From positions 1 through 45,538 of the forward strand of contig JAWXBN010000098.1 of NCBI GenBank assembly GCA_034440155.1: a DNA stretch of 45,538 nt, in the 5' to 3' direction. Origin of the DNA: Verrucomicrobiota bacterium (lineage in GTDB: Bacteria > Verrucomicrobiota > Verrucomicrobiia > JAWXBN01). Position numbers and translations under genes: made by a program. The notes under the pieces are model-generated. The model was not told the origin of the DNA. It made no database searches and saw nothing but the letters and a program-made list of their open reading frames with translations. Shown here piece by piece: positions 1 to 8,976 of this stretch (positions are counted from its first letter, which is position 1; every line of letters starts with the position of its first letter).

Positions 1-25
1 ATATAATAATTAACAATACGTAGCC

Positions 26-355
26 CTACTTCAAAGACAGCGAAACGTTAGTCCCATGGTTCTTGGGTGGGGGTGAGGGTGTGGAAGGATTTTCAATAAT
101 GGCCAATCTTGTACCATTCATTCCAATAAAACTGGCTTTCGGGAAGTTTTCTTTGTCTTTATCTCGTCTCCAACAATCCCAGTGCACTTCATGATTTATA
201 AACAATGCGGCAACTGCCGCAATAACCCTTTGCTGGCAACGGAGGGAGAAGACGCTAAAAATTACTCTAGAAACCCCACTGAAACCGACCAATGTTTTAT
301 TGCCTTCCGAGGCTTGGCAAATTGTTCTTGGTTCGTCTTTTAGCTTTATCACCAT
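26..355 (-). CDS. Hypothetical protein, unrecognised
   Basis: An open frame of 109 codons on the minus strand at the window edge. I do not recognise the product. It is moderately basic, has a short hydrophobic patch around residues 60-72 (RVIAAVAALF) and a proline-rich end (PSTPSPPP). No ribosome-binding site is convincing and nothing nearby suggests a role. A spurious frame in an intergenic region is as likely as a real gene. The sequence contains one near-match (GCAAATTGT at 317-325) to the 9-base motif found elsewhere in the window. Confidence 0.25.
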   Translation of the reverse strand: MVIKLKDEPRTICQASEGNKTLVGFSGVSRVIFSVFSLRCQQRVIAAVAALFINHEVHWDCWRRDKDKENFPKASFIGMNGTRLAIIENPSTPSPPPKNHGTNVSLSLK

Positions 356-611
356 CTCATCATCTGGTAGTGAGGAGAATCTGGGGATCAGCTCAGTTAA
401 TCACTTGATCATAGGTTGATTGTGCATATATAAGTAGGGACTGTCCTTAAAACGGGGAATTTTCAAACCAGCTCAAATGGCCAGATTGCGGACAGTGATA
501 TCTACTAGGATTGTTGAGACGGGATTCTCGCTTGTAAGAGAATCTCGTGTCTACCTTTTCCAGCACAGATCACACTTTGGACTCCCCGCCCTCCAGACAC
601 TGACTTCTGAC

Positions 612-1751
612 CTACTCCCTCGTATCTTCGACGACTTTGCCTTCGCGCAAACGCACGCGTATGACCTTAATCCCCAGATCTTCAGAGTAACGTCTCACCA
701 GTCGCGTCTCCGCCTCCGTCAGTAATGAAACTGCCACTCCTTTGGCCCCTGCGCGCCCAGTTCTGCCAACCCTGTGCAGATAGTCCTTGCTCACCGACGG
801 GGCATCGACATTGAAAATGTGTGTGACTCCCGGGATATCCAGTCCGCGGGCGGCAATATCAGAAGCAATCAACACCTGAACACGCCCTGCGCGGAAATCA
901 TCCATGGCCTTCTTTCGATCCATTTTTTCATAGGCCCCATGTAAGTCCGCGACAGGCACATGATGAAAGTCCAGCTTGGAGGCGATGGTCTCCGCTGTTT
1001 CGTTCCGGTGTACAAAAACAATGGCCTTTTCAGGATTCATGGCGTGAATGAGTTTACGCAGGATATCCGGTTTGTCGCGTTCCTCGCAAACGAGATAAAG
1101 GTGTTCGATATTTTCGTTCACTGGTTGCGCCCCAGTTTGTAACATGACGAGATTCGGCGCGAGCTTTTCAATCTCCACACCGCTCCTTGACTGTTCTGTG
1201 GCCGAGACAAAGATCAACTGACGATCGCGCGGGGCTGCGAGAATGATATCGTGGATAAACTCCGCACTCTCATCGCCGAGCAGACGATCAGCCTCGTCCA
1301 CGACAATGGTTTTAATCGTTTGGCCCTTGAGTTTTCCCATAGCTATCAATTCGCGGATACGGCCCGGTGACCCGACCGCGATGTGGGGTTTCTTTTTCAA
1401 CTTCTCGATCTGGCGCGCCATCGATGTGCCGCCGATCAATAGCAATGTTCGGACTGGCATACCCGAATGTTGTGCTAGGTCCGCACACTGGCGTTGAATC
1501 TGGATGGCCAGTTCGTGTGTGGGCGCGACAATGATGACCTGCGTGATGGGTTGCTTCATATCCATCCGGCAGAAGAGGGGCAGGAGGTAGGCGAGCGTTT
1601 TTCCGGTCCCTGTTTCGGAATGGATGTAGGCATCCTTCCCCGCCTGTAAGACAGGCACGGCCGCGGCCTGAATCGCCATCGGTTCCGTTATTTTCTGCTT
1701 TGCCAGCGCCGCTACAAGAGAGTCCGGCAAACCCAATTCACTGAAAGTCAT
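612..1751 (-). CDS. DEAD-box ATP-dependent RNA helicase
   Basis: An RNA helicase of superfamily 2 that unwinds or remodels RNA duplexes using ATP. From the chosen start the protein is 379 residues: Q motif near residues 4-33, Walker A ETGTGKT at 46-52, DEAD at 152-155, SAT at 183-185 and HRVGRTGR near 325. It ends soon after the helicase core, so it is a minimal enzyme without the basic or RNA-binding tail that fixes the target in DbpA, CsdA or RhlE; the substrate cannot be named. The frame opens nine codons upstream (1778), but the ATG at 1751 is preceded by GGAAAGGAA at a good distance and begins the conserved region (MTFSELGL). The gene stands alone. A decayed VF530-like remnant and a micro-protein gene lie just upstream on the same strand. 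Confidence 0.93.
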   Translation of the reverse strand: MTFSELGLPDSLVAALAKQKITEPMAIQAAAVPVLQAGKDAYIHSETGTGKTLAYLLPLFCRMDMKQPITQVIIVAPTHELAIQIQRQCADLAQHSGMPVRTLLLIGGTSMARQIEKLKKKPHIAVGSPGRIRELIAMGKLKGQTIKTIVVDEADRLLGDESAEFIHDIILAAPRDRQLIFVSATEQSRSGVEIEKLAPNLVMLQTGAQPVNENIEHLYLVCEERDKPDILRKLIHAMNPEKAIVFVHRNETAETIASKLDFHHVPVADLHGAYEKMDRKKAMDDFRAGRVQVLIASDIAARGLDIPGVTHIFNVDAPSVSKDYLHRVGRTGRAGAKGVAVSLLTEAETRLVRRYSEDLGIKVIRVRLREGKVVEDTRE

Positions 1752-1774
1752 GCTTCGTTCCTTTCCCCGGGACA

Positions 1775-1927
1775 TCACTCCATATCATGCGTTTTGTGCC
1801 AGTGGTCATCAAAATTCCAGTCTTCCACCTTTTCTCGTGCCCAGGGATTTTTCCGTAAAAAGGTGAGACTTGATTTGATCGTCGGACTCTAGACCAAATA
1901 GCGGATAGGGATCCGCTTGGCTGACAT
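1775..1927 (-). pseudogene. VF530/DUF2132-like gene remnant with in-frame stop
   Basis: Reading the minus strand gives MSAKRIPIRYLV, then a TAG stop (complement of 1889-1891), then SPTIKSSLTFLRKNPWAREK and VEDWNFDDHWHKTHDME before a TGA. The part after the stop matches what I remember of the VF530 (DUF2132) DNA-binding family, whose members carry a segment like IPIRCF-S-P-S/T-IKSSLKFLRKTPWAR-KVE. The normal N-terminal third (about 30 residues containing a GWEELG-like stretch) is missing, and its place is taken by the micro-protein gene at 1927-2004. I read this as a truncated, stop-interrupted remnant. A sequencing error could explain the stop but not the missing N-terminus. Confidence 0.5.
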
Positions 1928-2004
1928 TATTTGGAAGTGTCTTTTGGCTTTATCTTCTTCGGCTTCTTGACTTCTTTTCTCTTGCTGTTGTTACCTTTGC
2001 CCAT
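1927..2004 (-). CDS. Lysine-rich micro-protein (25 aa)
   Basis: A 25-residue frame beginning MGKGNNSKRKEVKKPKK and ending in DTSK. It is highly basic, with 10 lysines. A GGGGG run sits about nine bases before the ATG and can serve as ribosome-binding site. Very short proteins of the form M-x-K-G-N-N-S-x-K-K/R-K-x-x-K-K-P-K-K are, as far as I recall, annotated as conserved hypotheticals in many Gram-negative genomes, so this is probably a real gene. Function is unknown; the charge suggests nucleic acid or ribosome association, which is inference. Its stop overlaps the ATG of the adjoining VF530 remnant. Confidence 0.5.
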   Translation of the reverse strand: MGKGNNSKRKEVKKPKKIKPKDTSK

Positions 2005-2353
2005 AATGAACCCCCGGTTAATGTTTCCATCAGTTATGCCCTAAAGCTGACACATTGCAACAGCAGAACCTCGAAATAATGCGAACACCCTCTCGACACG
2101 GTTACCACGGAGCAGATATGCCAATACTGCATCCATCTGCAGACCGTCAAGAATGTCGCCCTCTCCTTCTCCACACGCGCCCCCTGACCGAGAAAGAGGT
2201 GTTAAATCAATTCTTCGGTTCGCCAAAACCGACTTAATTTTTGAAAAAAATTGCCTTCTTGCCAACGGGGCCCTCTTCAATCCGGACGACTACATCGTCA
2301 GAGCGGACAGTAATCCTCCACAGAAAAACCAAACCAAACGAGCTCGTCCCTGC
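2005..2353. other. Stretch without a supported gene
   Basis: About 350 bases between the micro-protein and the small hypothetical frame. Open frames exist on both strands (2041-2280 minus; the upstream part of the 2153-2590 plus frame), but they have biased low-complexity content and no recognisable product. I see no RNA gene or strong hairpin. Confidence 0.4.
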
Positions 2354-2590
2354 ATGAAAAAATGGAACCGGACAAAAACGATTTATTACGACGAGGTGAT
2401 GAAATCTCTGGAGTGGATTGACAGCTGCAAGCCGGGAATTATAAGGGAAATCGAAACTCAAATCGTGCGCCTCCCATTCATGAAGGAGGGGGAAGAAAAT
2501 AAAATGCTGACTGCGATCCGGCAGTTTTTAGAAAAAGATGTAATTATTAAGTACACGAAAAAGTTACTGAATCGCTTTAAAAATAAATAA
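2354..2590 (+). CDS. Hypothetical small basic protein (78 aa)
   Basis: The frame is open from 2153, but protein-like composition starts only at the internal ATG at 2354 (MKKWNRTKTIYYDEVMKSLE). The 78-residue product is hydrophilic and probably helical, ends in a lysine-rich tail (YTKKLLNRFKNK), has one cysteine, and has no membrane segment or motif that I recognise. No clear ribosome-binding site precedes the ATG, so the start is a guess. It lies in the gene-poor stretch next to tRNA-Pro, where accessory genes are common. No function is proposed. Confidence 0.35.
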   Translation: MKKWNRTKTIYYDEVMKSLEWIDSCKPGIIREIETQIVRLPFMKEGEENKMLTAIRQFLEKDVIIKYTKKLLNRFKNK

Positions 2591-3302
2591 CGCCACATCA
2601 ACTAGTTTACTAAAGTTGTTTGTTGATATTCTTTTCAGTAGACTGAATCTTCTCCCCCAATGTGGTGTGGGGGAGGGAATTATTTCCAGTTGTTATTTTT
2701 CTTCATTGCTCATGGGTTGTTTTTCAGGCCATTCACTTCCTCAAATCTTTCACAACCCGATTAATCTACCCTGACTCAGGACTGAGTGAGGGCGGAATAT
2801 ATCCCTTTTAACGTGGTCCTATCTGTCCGTGACATAAATACAGCAGGTTTTAAAATAATAGAGGTTCTCCTTTGAGAAGACGTTTCATGTATTCTGTAAA
2901 ACGCATTTCAGGAATTCCGTAGTACGACACCCTAAAAAAACCGTGCTTCCCTAAATATTGGGCGAATGAGAACGGATACAAAAAATGGGATTTAATGCCC
3001 TGAGGTGTCCAAAATATATTGATTCCTTGTGTCTATGATAGAGTCGAAAAGATGGGGTTAAGAATCGATTTTATGAAGATAAATGAGCTGAAATTCTATT
3101 ATACATTGGACAGGGGGTGAAATAAGTAGAAGTTGGAAGTGCACTGAAATGAATGACTTCTGTTATGTGTCCAAAATACAATGATTCGATTGGATTGATT
3201 TGTCTAAGGTTGGATGACTTGAAGTGTCCAAAAAAGCGTAGTTCCCTACACTACAACCTACAACCCTACAAAAACACCTGAAATCATTAAGTGGAAAAAT
3301 AA
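2591..3302. other. Gene-free stretch downstream of tRNA-Pro
   Basis: About 700 AT-rich bases without a credible gene on either strand. It holds a hairpin at 2652-2675 (arms CTCCCCCA and TGGGGGAG, 8-base loop), which could end transcription of the small gene at 2354-2590 although no T-run follows directly, and a group of short imperfect repeats at 3005-3232 listed separately. It lies on the 3' side of tRNA-Pro. Confidence 0.5.
3005..3232 (+). repeat. Short imperfect direct repeats (GTGTCCAAAA type)
   Basis: GTGTCCAAAA occurs three times in 228 bases, at 3005-3014, 3167-3176 and 3223-3232. The first two continue alike over 21 bases (3005-3025 and 3167-3187, 19 of 21 identical, both ending TGATTC). 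The second and third are each preceded at short distance by ATGACTT. No protein, tRNA or hairpin explains them. They may be remnants of a small mobile or regulatory repeat beside the tRNA. Confidence 0.5.
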
Positions 3303-3379
3303 TGGTCGGGCCGGTGAGATTCGAACTCACGACCTTTTGAACCCCATTCAAACGCGCTACCAAGCTGCGCTACGGCCCG
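3303..3379 (-). tRNA. tRNA-Pro (anticodon GGG)
   Basis: Read on the minus strand, the 77 bases fold into a standard cloverleaf. The acceptor is CGGGCCG paired with CGGCCCG. The D arm follows TAGCGCAGC. The anticodon stem TTTGA/TCAAA closes the loop ATGGGGT, giving anticodon GGG. The T arm contains GTTCGAATC. The discriminator is A and the CCA end is encoded (complement of 3303-3305). Confidence 0.95.
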
Positions 3380-3391
3380 AACCTAAATACA

Positions 3392-3419
3392 TTTTGCCAC
3401 ATTGAATAATGCGGCAAAA
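3392..3419 (-). terminator. Hairpin downstream of rng, possible operon terminator
   Basis: TTTTGCC pairs with GGCAAAA, followed inward by one A-C mismatch, then CATT/AATG closing a GAAT loop. It sits 70 bases past the rng stop, between rng and tRNA-Pro, both read leftward. A proper T-run after the stem is missing on the minus strand, so Rho-independent termination is uncertain. It may instead be a processing or stabilising structure. Confidence 0.4.
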
Positions 3420-3488
3420 AGATGAATGATTACTTTAAGAGGCTTCCGTCCGATTTGTAAATAGCTGATTTTCGGAAGAATTGCATGA

Positions 3489-5108
3489 TTAAGCCCCGTA
3501 AACCAATAGTTCCTCGTTGGTGACGGAATCGGTGATTTTAAAATGTTCGATAGGCATTCCGGCGTCAGAACGGAAAGAGAGTTTACCCGCATACTTTCTT
3601 TCGAGATCCACAAGTAAATCCTCATCTTCCTTACGGAGGCGGTTAAGGATTTCAGGGTTAACAAAAATACGGTATTCACGACCGGGTTCATTTTGGCGCA
3701 TGATCTGGGCTACACGGCGTTGGAGCTCGACACTGATACTCTCGGGGGATTTAACCACACCGCGACCTTTACAGCTAGGGCACTCGACATAAACAGCGCG
3801 TTGGATGCTTTCGGCATGGCGTTGACGGGTCATTTCCATGAGTCCGAGCTGGGAGATCGGTAGGATATGGGTTTTTGCCTTGTCCTTGCGAAGATTATCA
3901 CGCATACGGTTAAAGACGGACTGTTGGTCACGGCGACCTTTCATATCGATAAAGTCGAGGACAATGAGTCCTCCGATATTACGCAGTCGTAACTGGCGGC
4001 AGATTTCATCAACAGCCTCAAGATTAGTATTCAAGAGGGCGTTTTCATCCTGTTGTCCGCCGACTTTATGTTTGCCCGTATTTACGTCAATAGCAACCAA
4101 GGCTTCTGTTTCATCAATAATGATATAACCGCCGCTCTTAAGGGAAACTTGCCGGTTAAAGGCGTTGCTGATTTGTTTTTCAATATTGAATTTTTCAAAA
4201 ATCGGTTGAGGATCCGCATAATGGCGTACACGGTTGACGGAACGTTTGGAAATACGTCCCATAATGTCCTTGATACGTTCACTTTCAGTCGCGCTATCAA
4301 TGACAATGCGATCGACCTCCTCGGTAAGGAAATCACGGACCGTCCGCTCGATGAGGTCGGGTTCGCGGAAAAGGCAGTTCGGCGAGGAGAGGTTTTTCAT
4401 TTTACGCTCAATATCACTCCATGTCTCGACGAGCATGGCTAGATCGCGGACAAAGAACCTTTCCTTTTGTCCGACTCCCGCAGTGCGCATGATAAGTCCC
4501 ATGTCACTGGGGATTTCCATATTTTCCAAAATTTTGCGGAGGCGTTTACGTTCCTTGGGATCCTCGACTTTACGCGAAATACCACATGCATCGGAGAAGG
4601 GCATGAGTACAAGAAAACGTCCGGGCATGCTGATATTTGTGGTGACGCGGGGACCTTTGTTTCCGATAGGTCCTTTGGTGACTTGGATCATGACGTCCGA
4701 ACCGGGAGGGTAAAGGTTAGGAATATCTTTTACTTCAATTCTTTTCCTGCTTTTCTTCCGTCCGTTACGATCGATTTGTTCCATTTCTTCGTCCAAAGCA
4801 GCCGGGATCATGTCCCAGTGGTGCAGGAAGGCATTCTTTTCAAAACCGATATCCACAAAAGCGGCCTTGAGTCCGATCTCATGGTTTTTGATCTTTCCTT
4901 TAAAAATACTCCCGACGATACGTTGCTCTGTGGTGCGTTCAATGGAAAACTCCTCGAGTTTGCCTTTTTCCAAGAGTGCCACCCGGTACTCGAGTTTTTC
5001 GACGTTAATAATGATTTCCCGATCGGTTTTAACGCGTCCGAAAGAAAGGATTTTTTTGACAGTTTCTTTTACTGATTCTTTTACTGATTCGATGCTCATA
5101 ATTTTCAT
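3489..5108 (-). CDS. rng: Ribonuclease G/E family endoribonuclease
   Basis: A single-strand-specific endoribonuclease that matures rRNA 5' ends and starts mRNA decay. The 539 residues match RNase G size (E. coli 489) and lack the long scaffold tail of RNase E. Visible parts: an S1 domain near residues 50-140 (VGSIFKGKIKN, AAFVDIG); the DNase-I-like catalytic site with the metal-binding aspartates in VAIDVNTGK and VLDFIDM; and the zinc-link motif CPSCKGRG that joins subunits. A basic N-terminal extension of about 30 residues precedes the core. Its start overlaps the rodA stop by four bases, making it the last gene of the cell-shape operon. rng also follows mreBCD in E. coli, so the association is old. 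Confidence 0.95.
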   Translation of the reverse strand: MKIMSIESVKESVKETVKKILSFGRVKTDREIIINVEKLEYRVALLEKGKLEEFSIERTTEQRIVGSIFKGKIKNHEIGLKAAFVDIGFEKNAFLHHWDMIPAALDEEMEQIDRNGRKKSRKRIEVKDIPNLYPPGSDVMIQVTKGPIGNKGPRVTTNISMPGRFLVLMPFSDACGISRKVEDPKERKRLRKILENMEIPSDMGLIMRTAGVGQKERFFVRDLAMLVETWSDIERKMKNLSSPNCLFREPDLIERTVRDFLTEEVDRIVIDSATESERIKDIMGRISKRSVNRVRHYADPQPIFEKFNIEKQISNAFNRQVSLKSGGYIIIDETEALVAIDVNTGKHKVGGQQDENALLNTNLEAVDEICRQLRLRNIGGLIVLDFIDMKGRRDQQSVFNRMRDNLRKDKAKTHILPISQLGLMEMTRQRHAESIQRAVYVECPSCKGRGVVKSPESISVELQRRVAQIMRQNEPGREYRIFVNPEILNRLRKEDEDLLVDLERKYAGKLSFRSDAGMPIEHFKITDSVTNEELLVYGA

Positions 5109-6289
5109 TTTCTTGAAGGGTTATAATAGCCTGCTGCATTGGCAGGAGGCTGATAAGATTTACGGTGTATCCATACGCTCTGGACAATACCCAGCGCGGA
5201 TAGGGTGATAATCAGGAATGAACCGCCATGACTGATAAATGGCAGGGGGATTCCTGTGATAGGCATGACCCCGACGGTCATTCCTATGTTTTGAAAAAAG
5301 TGGGTGAAAATAATCATAGCGACCCCGATACAAAGAATACGACCGGATAACTCAGTGGTCCGGGTGGCTATCCGGATAATGATACCCATCATGATAGTGA
5401 ATAGAAAAAGAATGGAGCAGCTCCCGACGAACCCGATTTCTTCAGCGACAACCGCAAAAATAGCATCAGTGTGCGCAACATTGCGGGGAAGATATCCGAG
5501 CTTATTCTGGGTGCTGTTCCCATAACCTTTTCCCCACGTGCCTCCAGTTCCAATCGCGGTTTTCATTTGCAAGATCATAAATCCGGATCCACGGGCATCA
5601 GCTTCCGGATCGAGGAATGAGGTTAGGCGTTTTTTCTGGTATTCCTTGAGTTTGAATCCGGGAACAAAATCATTATAGACAGCCACGCAGAATACGCAAC
5701 CGGCAAGGATCAGAGATATAAGGTAACGTTTCGGAATACCCACAATAAACATGATGATAAATGTCACCGGGAGCATGACCATGGCTGAACCCAGATCGGG
5801 TTGTTTTAATACCAGCAAAAGAGGAACGCCCAAGATGGCGAGGGAAATGATTAAGTAGATAATTTTGCGGTGATCCTGTTTCGGGAAACTCAAGACATAA
5901 GCCAGTAACAGGATGAGTGATACCTTTGCAACTTCTGAGGGCTGGATATGAAAGGAGCCAAAAAAAAGCCAGCTTTTGGAATTGTTAATTTCTTTGCTCC
6001 ATGGGGTCGGCAGTAATACGAGAATCAGCAAAACCAAGGATACACAATAAAAGTGGGGTGCTAATATAATGATTTTCCTAAAATCAAACATCATCACGAA
6101 AAAATAAGCCAGAAATCCCAGACCCATCCAGTGTAATTGGGATTCCCATGCGGTATTCAGGGACACGATCTCGGTTCCGGACTGGGCACTCTTGATAAAA
6201 AGAATGCCGATGGCACATAAGGCCATTGCGCAAAAAAACAAGGTCCAGCTTTGGTTGAATATTTTTTTCGGGTTGAAGTCCATAATCAT
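5105..6289 (-). CDS. rodA: Peptidoglycan glycosyltransferase RodA (SEDS family)
   Basis: A SEDS-family membrane glycosyltransferase that polymerises lipid II during cell elongation, working with PBP2. The 394 residues form about ten hydrophobic segments. The family signature is visible near the end (MTVGVMPITGIPLPFISHGGS), as is the WGKGYGNSTQNKLGYLP region with the periplasmic loop before it. It overlaps the PBP2 gene by one base and rng by four, so the three are translationally coupled. An internal ATG two codons in (MDFNPKK) is an alternative start. FtsW is the paralogue to exclude; PBP2 and MreBCD as neighbours favour RodA. Confidence 0.96.
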   Translation of the reverse strand: MIMDFNPKKIFNQSWTLFFCAMALCAIGILFIKSAQSGTEIVSLNTAWESQLHWMGLGFLAYFFVMMFDFRKIIILAPHFYCVSLVLLILVLLPTPWSKEINNSKSWLFFGSFHIQPSEVAKVSLILLLAYVLSFPKQDHRKIIYLIISLAILGVPLLLVLKQPDLGSAMVMLPVTFIIMFIVGIPKRYLISLILAGCVFCVAVYNDFVPGFKLKEYQKKRLTSFLDPEADARGSGFMILQMKTAIGTGGTWGKGYGNSTQNKLGYLPRNVAHTDAIFAVVAEEIGFVGSCSILFLFTIMMGIIIRIATRTTELSGRILCIGVAMIIFTHFFQNIGMTVGVMPITGIPLPFISHGGSFLIITLSALGIVQSVWIHRKSYQPPANAAGYYNPSRK

Positions 6290-8409
6290 TACATTCTTAA
6301 CCCCCGTGCACCGCGGATTTTTGACTTGGGATCACCACTTTTTTCCTGTTTTTTTGGAGGTTCGGAGATTTCTTCAGGAATAGTATCGATAGGGAGAGCC
6401 TCCGTTCCTGCAGGATTAAGTGCAGATTCTGGTGTCGTAGCCTGTTCGGGAGCCAACTGTGCTTGTACCCCTGTTGTCTGTGTGAAGAACTCGGGGGAGA
6501 GTGGCTCGGGTGCTTCTCCGAGTTTCACCTCCGGAAGGCTGAAAATCTGATTCCATATTTGACCCGCCACAGGAGCAGAGGTAGCACCACCCGAGACACC
6601 GCCTTCCACCATGACGACCAGTGCATATTTGGGTTTATCAAATGGGGCAAAACTAATAAACCAAGTCTTATTGTCTTTGACGGTGGCTCCAGAGGGCAGA
6701 CGCCGCCAAGCTTGGGCCGTTCCGGTCTTTCCGGCGATTTTAATCCCCGGCACGCCCCCTTTACCACCTGTTCCATTTTCCACGACTTGGAGCATACCTT
6801 CACGGATTACTTTTAAATTTTCCATTTTAAATCCGGTCTCGTTTTTAATGACAGGTTTGCTTTGCACGACGACCTGACCATTAACATCGACGATTTTAGA
6901 GACGAGATTTGGTTTGTAGAGGGTGCCCCCATTGGCAATTGTGGAGGTCATCATGGCCATTTGGAGTGGGGTGACCAAGACAAATCCCTGTCCGATGGAT
7001 GTATTGGCAGTATAACCCGCCCCCCAGAAATCTTTTGGGTACATTTTTTTCAACCATCCGGGGCCGGGCATCACTCCAGCCATTTCATTAGCGATCTCGA
7101 GGCCGGTGGATTCACCAAATCCAAGTTTTTTGCCTGTTTGATAAATAGCCTCCGGTCCCGCCCTGAGTCCGATCACATAGAAATAAACGTTTGCAGACAT
7201 GGCGATGGCCCTGCGCATATTCATCGGGCCCAAATACTGTTTACCAAAGGACCAACATTTGAAAAAGTGGTTACCTATCTGCATGCCCTGTGTGCAATCA
7301 ATGACGGTATCACCTTTAGCCTTGCCGGTTTCAAGGGCTGCCAAGGCGATGACTGGTTTAAAAATCGATCCTGGAGGGTATGCGCTGACGGAGCGATCAA
7401 AAAGTGGAGTATTCGAGTCATTATTTAATCGTGCCCAATCATTCCTCGAAATAGCAGGAACAAAAGCATTTGGGTCAAAGGAAGGGATCGATGCCATGGC
7501 TAGGATTTCCCCCGTATAAACATCGACCAATACAGCAGCGCCACGCCCCACGCTTTTCAGGGCGTTCTCGACAATTTGCTGCATTCGTCCGTCAATTGTC
7601 AGGTACACATCACCGCCAGGCAAGGCGGGGTGCTCCGAGACTTTTTCCTCGATAAATCCTTTTGTATTTACCCGGATCATACGTCCGCCTTCTTCACCTT
7701 GGAGATATTGATCGAAATATTTCTCGATTCCCTGTTTTCCGATGAATTCCGGGGCGAAATCAAAATTGTTATTTTCATTTTTTTCTGGGGGACGCTCGAA
7801 TTTGCCGACATATCCCAAGATATGGGATGCGAGGTCGTTTTGGGGGTAAAACCGGCTGGCGACGACTGTAATATCAGCTCCTGAAATAATGGGGCTGTTT
7901 TCATAGAATTTTGCCAGCCGTTCCTGGTCGAGATTAAAATTCACCCGGTAAGGTTCGAAAGGTTGTTGGTCGTAATGCCTCTCGACACTGCGGACAGTGG
8001 CAGCGGATTCCGGGATATCAAGTTTTTCGATCAAACGAGGAATACGGGACTGCACGATAATTCCTACGTCCTCGACTTTATGACCGCCTTTATTGATTTT
8101 ATACGGGATGGGGACTCCTTTGGGAAAGCTACGGATCATCTCCTTGAGGTAAAGTTCGACAAAAAAAGTCGGTTTATTGTCCGCAAGAATCACCCCGTAA
8201 CGATCACGGATCAGGCCCCGGGCACTGGGAAGGTGTTGGGAGCGCAGGGATTGATTCTCCATTTGTGAAATGTAATAGTCGCCCTTAATAATCTGGGTTT
8301 TCATCAGGAATACAACAAGGATGGTGATGCCAAAAATCATCCCGAAATAGACGAATGCTAACCGTGACTCCACTGACATGAGGAAACTGAATGTTTTTTT
8401 CCGTTCCAT
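6289..8409 (-). CDS. mrdA: Penicillin-binding protein 2 (elongation transpeptidase)
   Basis: A class B penicillin-binding protein that cross-links lateral-wall peptidoglycan as partner of RodA. Of 706 residues, 18-36 form the membrane anchor, about 50-240 the dimerisation domain, and about 270-630 the transpeptidase. The active-site motifs are intact: SIFK near 348-351, SAN near 405-407 and KTGTAQ near 561-566. After residue 635 a tail of some 70 residues, rich in Pro, Glu and Thr and ending in basic residues, extends past the usual end of the family (E. coli 633 aa); it probably lies in the periplasm. The ATG lies three bases after the mreD stop. Confidence 0.96.
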   Translation of the reverse strand: MERKKTFSFLMSVESRLAFVYFGMIFGITILVVFLMKTQIIKGDYYISQMENQSLRSQHLPSARGLIRDRYGVILADNKPTFFVELYLKEMIRSFPKGVPIPYKINKGGHKVEDVGIIVQSRIPRLIEKLDIPESAATVRSVERHYDQQPFEPYRVNFNLDQERLAKFYENSPIISGADITVVASRFYPQNDLASHILGYVGKFERPPEKNENNNFDFAPEFIGKQGIEKYFDQYLQGEEGGRMIRVNTKGFIEEKVSEHPALPGGDVYLTIDGRMQQIVENALKSVGRGAAVLVDVYTGEILAMASIPSFDPNAFVPAISRNDWARLNNDSNTPLFDRSVSAYPPGSIFKPVIALAALETGKAKGDTVIDCTQGMQIGNHFFKCWSFGKQYLGPMNMRRAIAMSANVYFYVIGLRAGPEAIYQTGKKLGFGESTGLEIANEMAGVMPGPGWLKKMYPKDFWGAGYTANTSIGQGFVLVTPLQMAMMTSTIANGGTLYKPNLVSKIVDVNGQVVVQSKPVIKNETGFKMENLKVIREGMLQVVENGTGGKGGVPGIKIAGKTGTAQAWRRLPSGATVKDNKTWFISFAPFDKPKYALVVMVEGGVSGGATSAPVAGQIWNQIFSLPEVKLGEAPEPLSPEFFTQTTGVQAQLAPEQATTPESALNPAGTEALPIDTIPEEISEPPKKQEKSGDPKSKIRGARGLRM

Positions 8410-8412
8410 AGT

Positions 8413-8928
8413 TTATTGGGCCATTTTCCTGCGATTTTTCTTTGGCAACTTTATTTTCCTGAAAATATTTATCATCCAGAAAACAACCGGGGTAAGGAAA
8501 AGATTCACAATACTGGTATAGAGGATGATTTCGCTGATAGAAATCGACCAGTAGAATCCTCCTCTTTGGAGAATGCTCACGAGCAAGTATGAGATGGTAC
8601 ATACCCAGAAAGTGGCGACAGCTCCTGTGAGCATGATAGGGATGAGTCCTTTGTGGTAGAGGATATGCCGTTGGGTATGGATCATCATCCCGATGGATAC
8701 ATAAGCAAATGCGCTGATTCCCATCAGGTTATTGGAAAGGGCATCCTGGATAATACCAGCGAGAAAGGAAAATATGATGATAGTCGTCAGGCTGCAGCTC
8801 ATCCCGGCATAGGCGATCAGACAGGAGATAATCTCCGGTCTAACCCCATGAAATAATCCGGATGGCCCCATTGATGTCTTGAACAACAAGGCGATAAACA
8901 ATCCGATTAAAAGTGCGATAATGGTCAT
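8413..8928 (-). CDS. mreD: Rod shape-determining membrane protein MreD
   Basis: A small integral membrane component of the elongasome that bridges MreC and the synthases. The 171 residues hold about five hydrophobic helices (for example IIALLIGLFIALLF and LTTIIIFSFLAGIIQDAL) and end in a basic cytoplasmic tail (KIKLPKKNRRK). Sequence identity in this family is low, so the call rests on size, topology and position between mreC and the PBP2 gene. The Q/N-D-x-L-S/G motif (IIQDALSNNLMG) typical of MreD is present. Confidence 0.88.
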   Translation of the reverse strand: MTIIALLIGLFIALLFKTSMGPSGLFHGVRPEIISCLIAYAGMSCSLTTIIIFSFLAGIIQDALSNNLMGISAFAYVSIGMMIHTQRHILYHKGLIPIMLTGAVATFWVCTISYLLVSILQRGGFYWSISISEIILYTSIVNLFLTPVVFWMINIFRKIKLPKKNRRKMAQ

Positions 8929-8976
8929 GTGTTTGTCTTTCCCGGTCAGGGGGGAAGATTCTTGTTTTTATTTTGA

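Noticed and set aside
2041-2280. 79-codon frame on the minus strand
   Set aside because: Biased composition, no ribosome-binding site and no recognisable motif; overlaps another weak frame.
3163-3363. 66-codon frame over tRNA-Pro
   Set aside because: It reads through the tRNA gene and the adjoining repeats; a shadow frame.
4467-5075. 202-codon frame antisense to rng
   Set aside because: It is fully covered by the strongly supported rng gene on the other strand.
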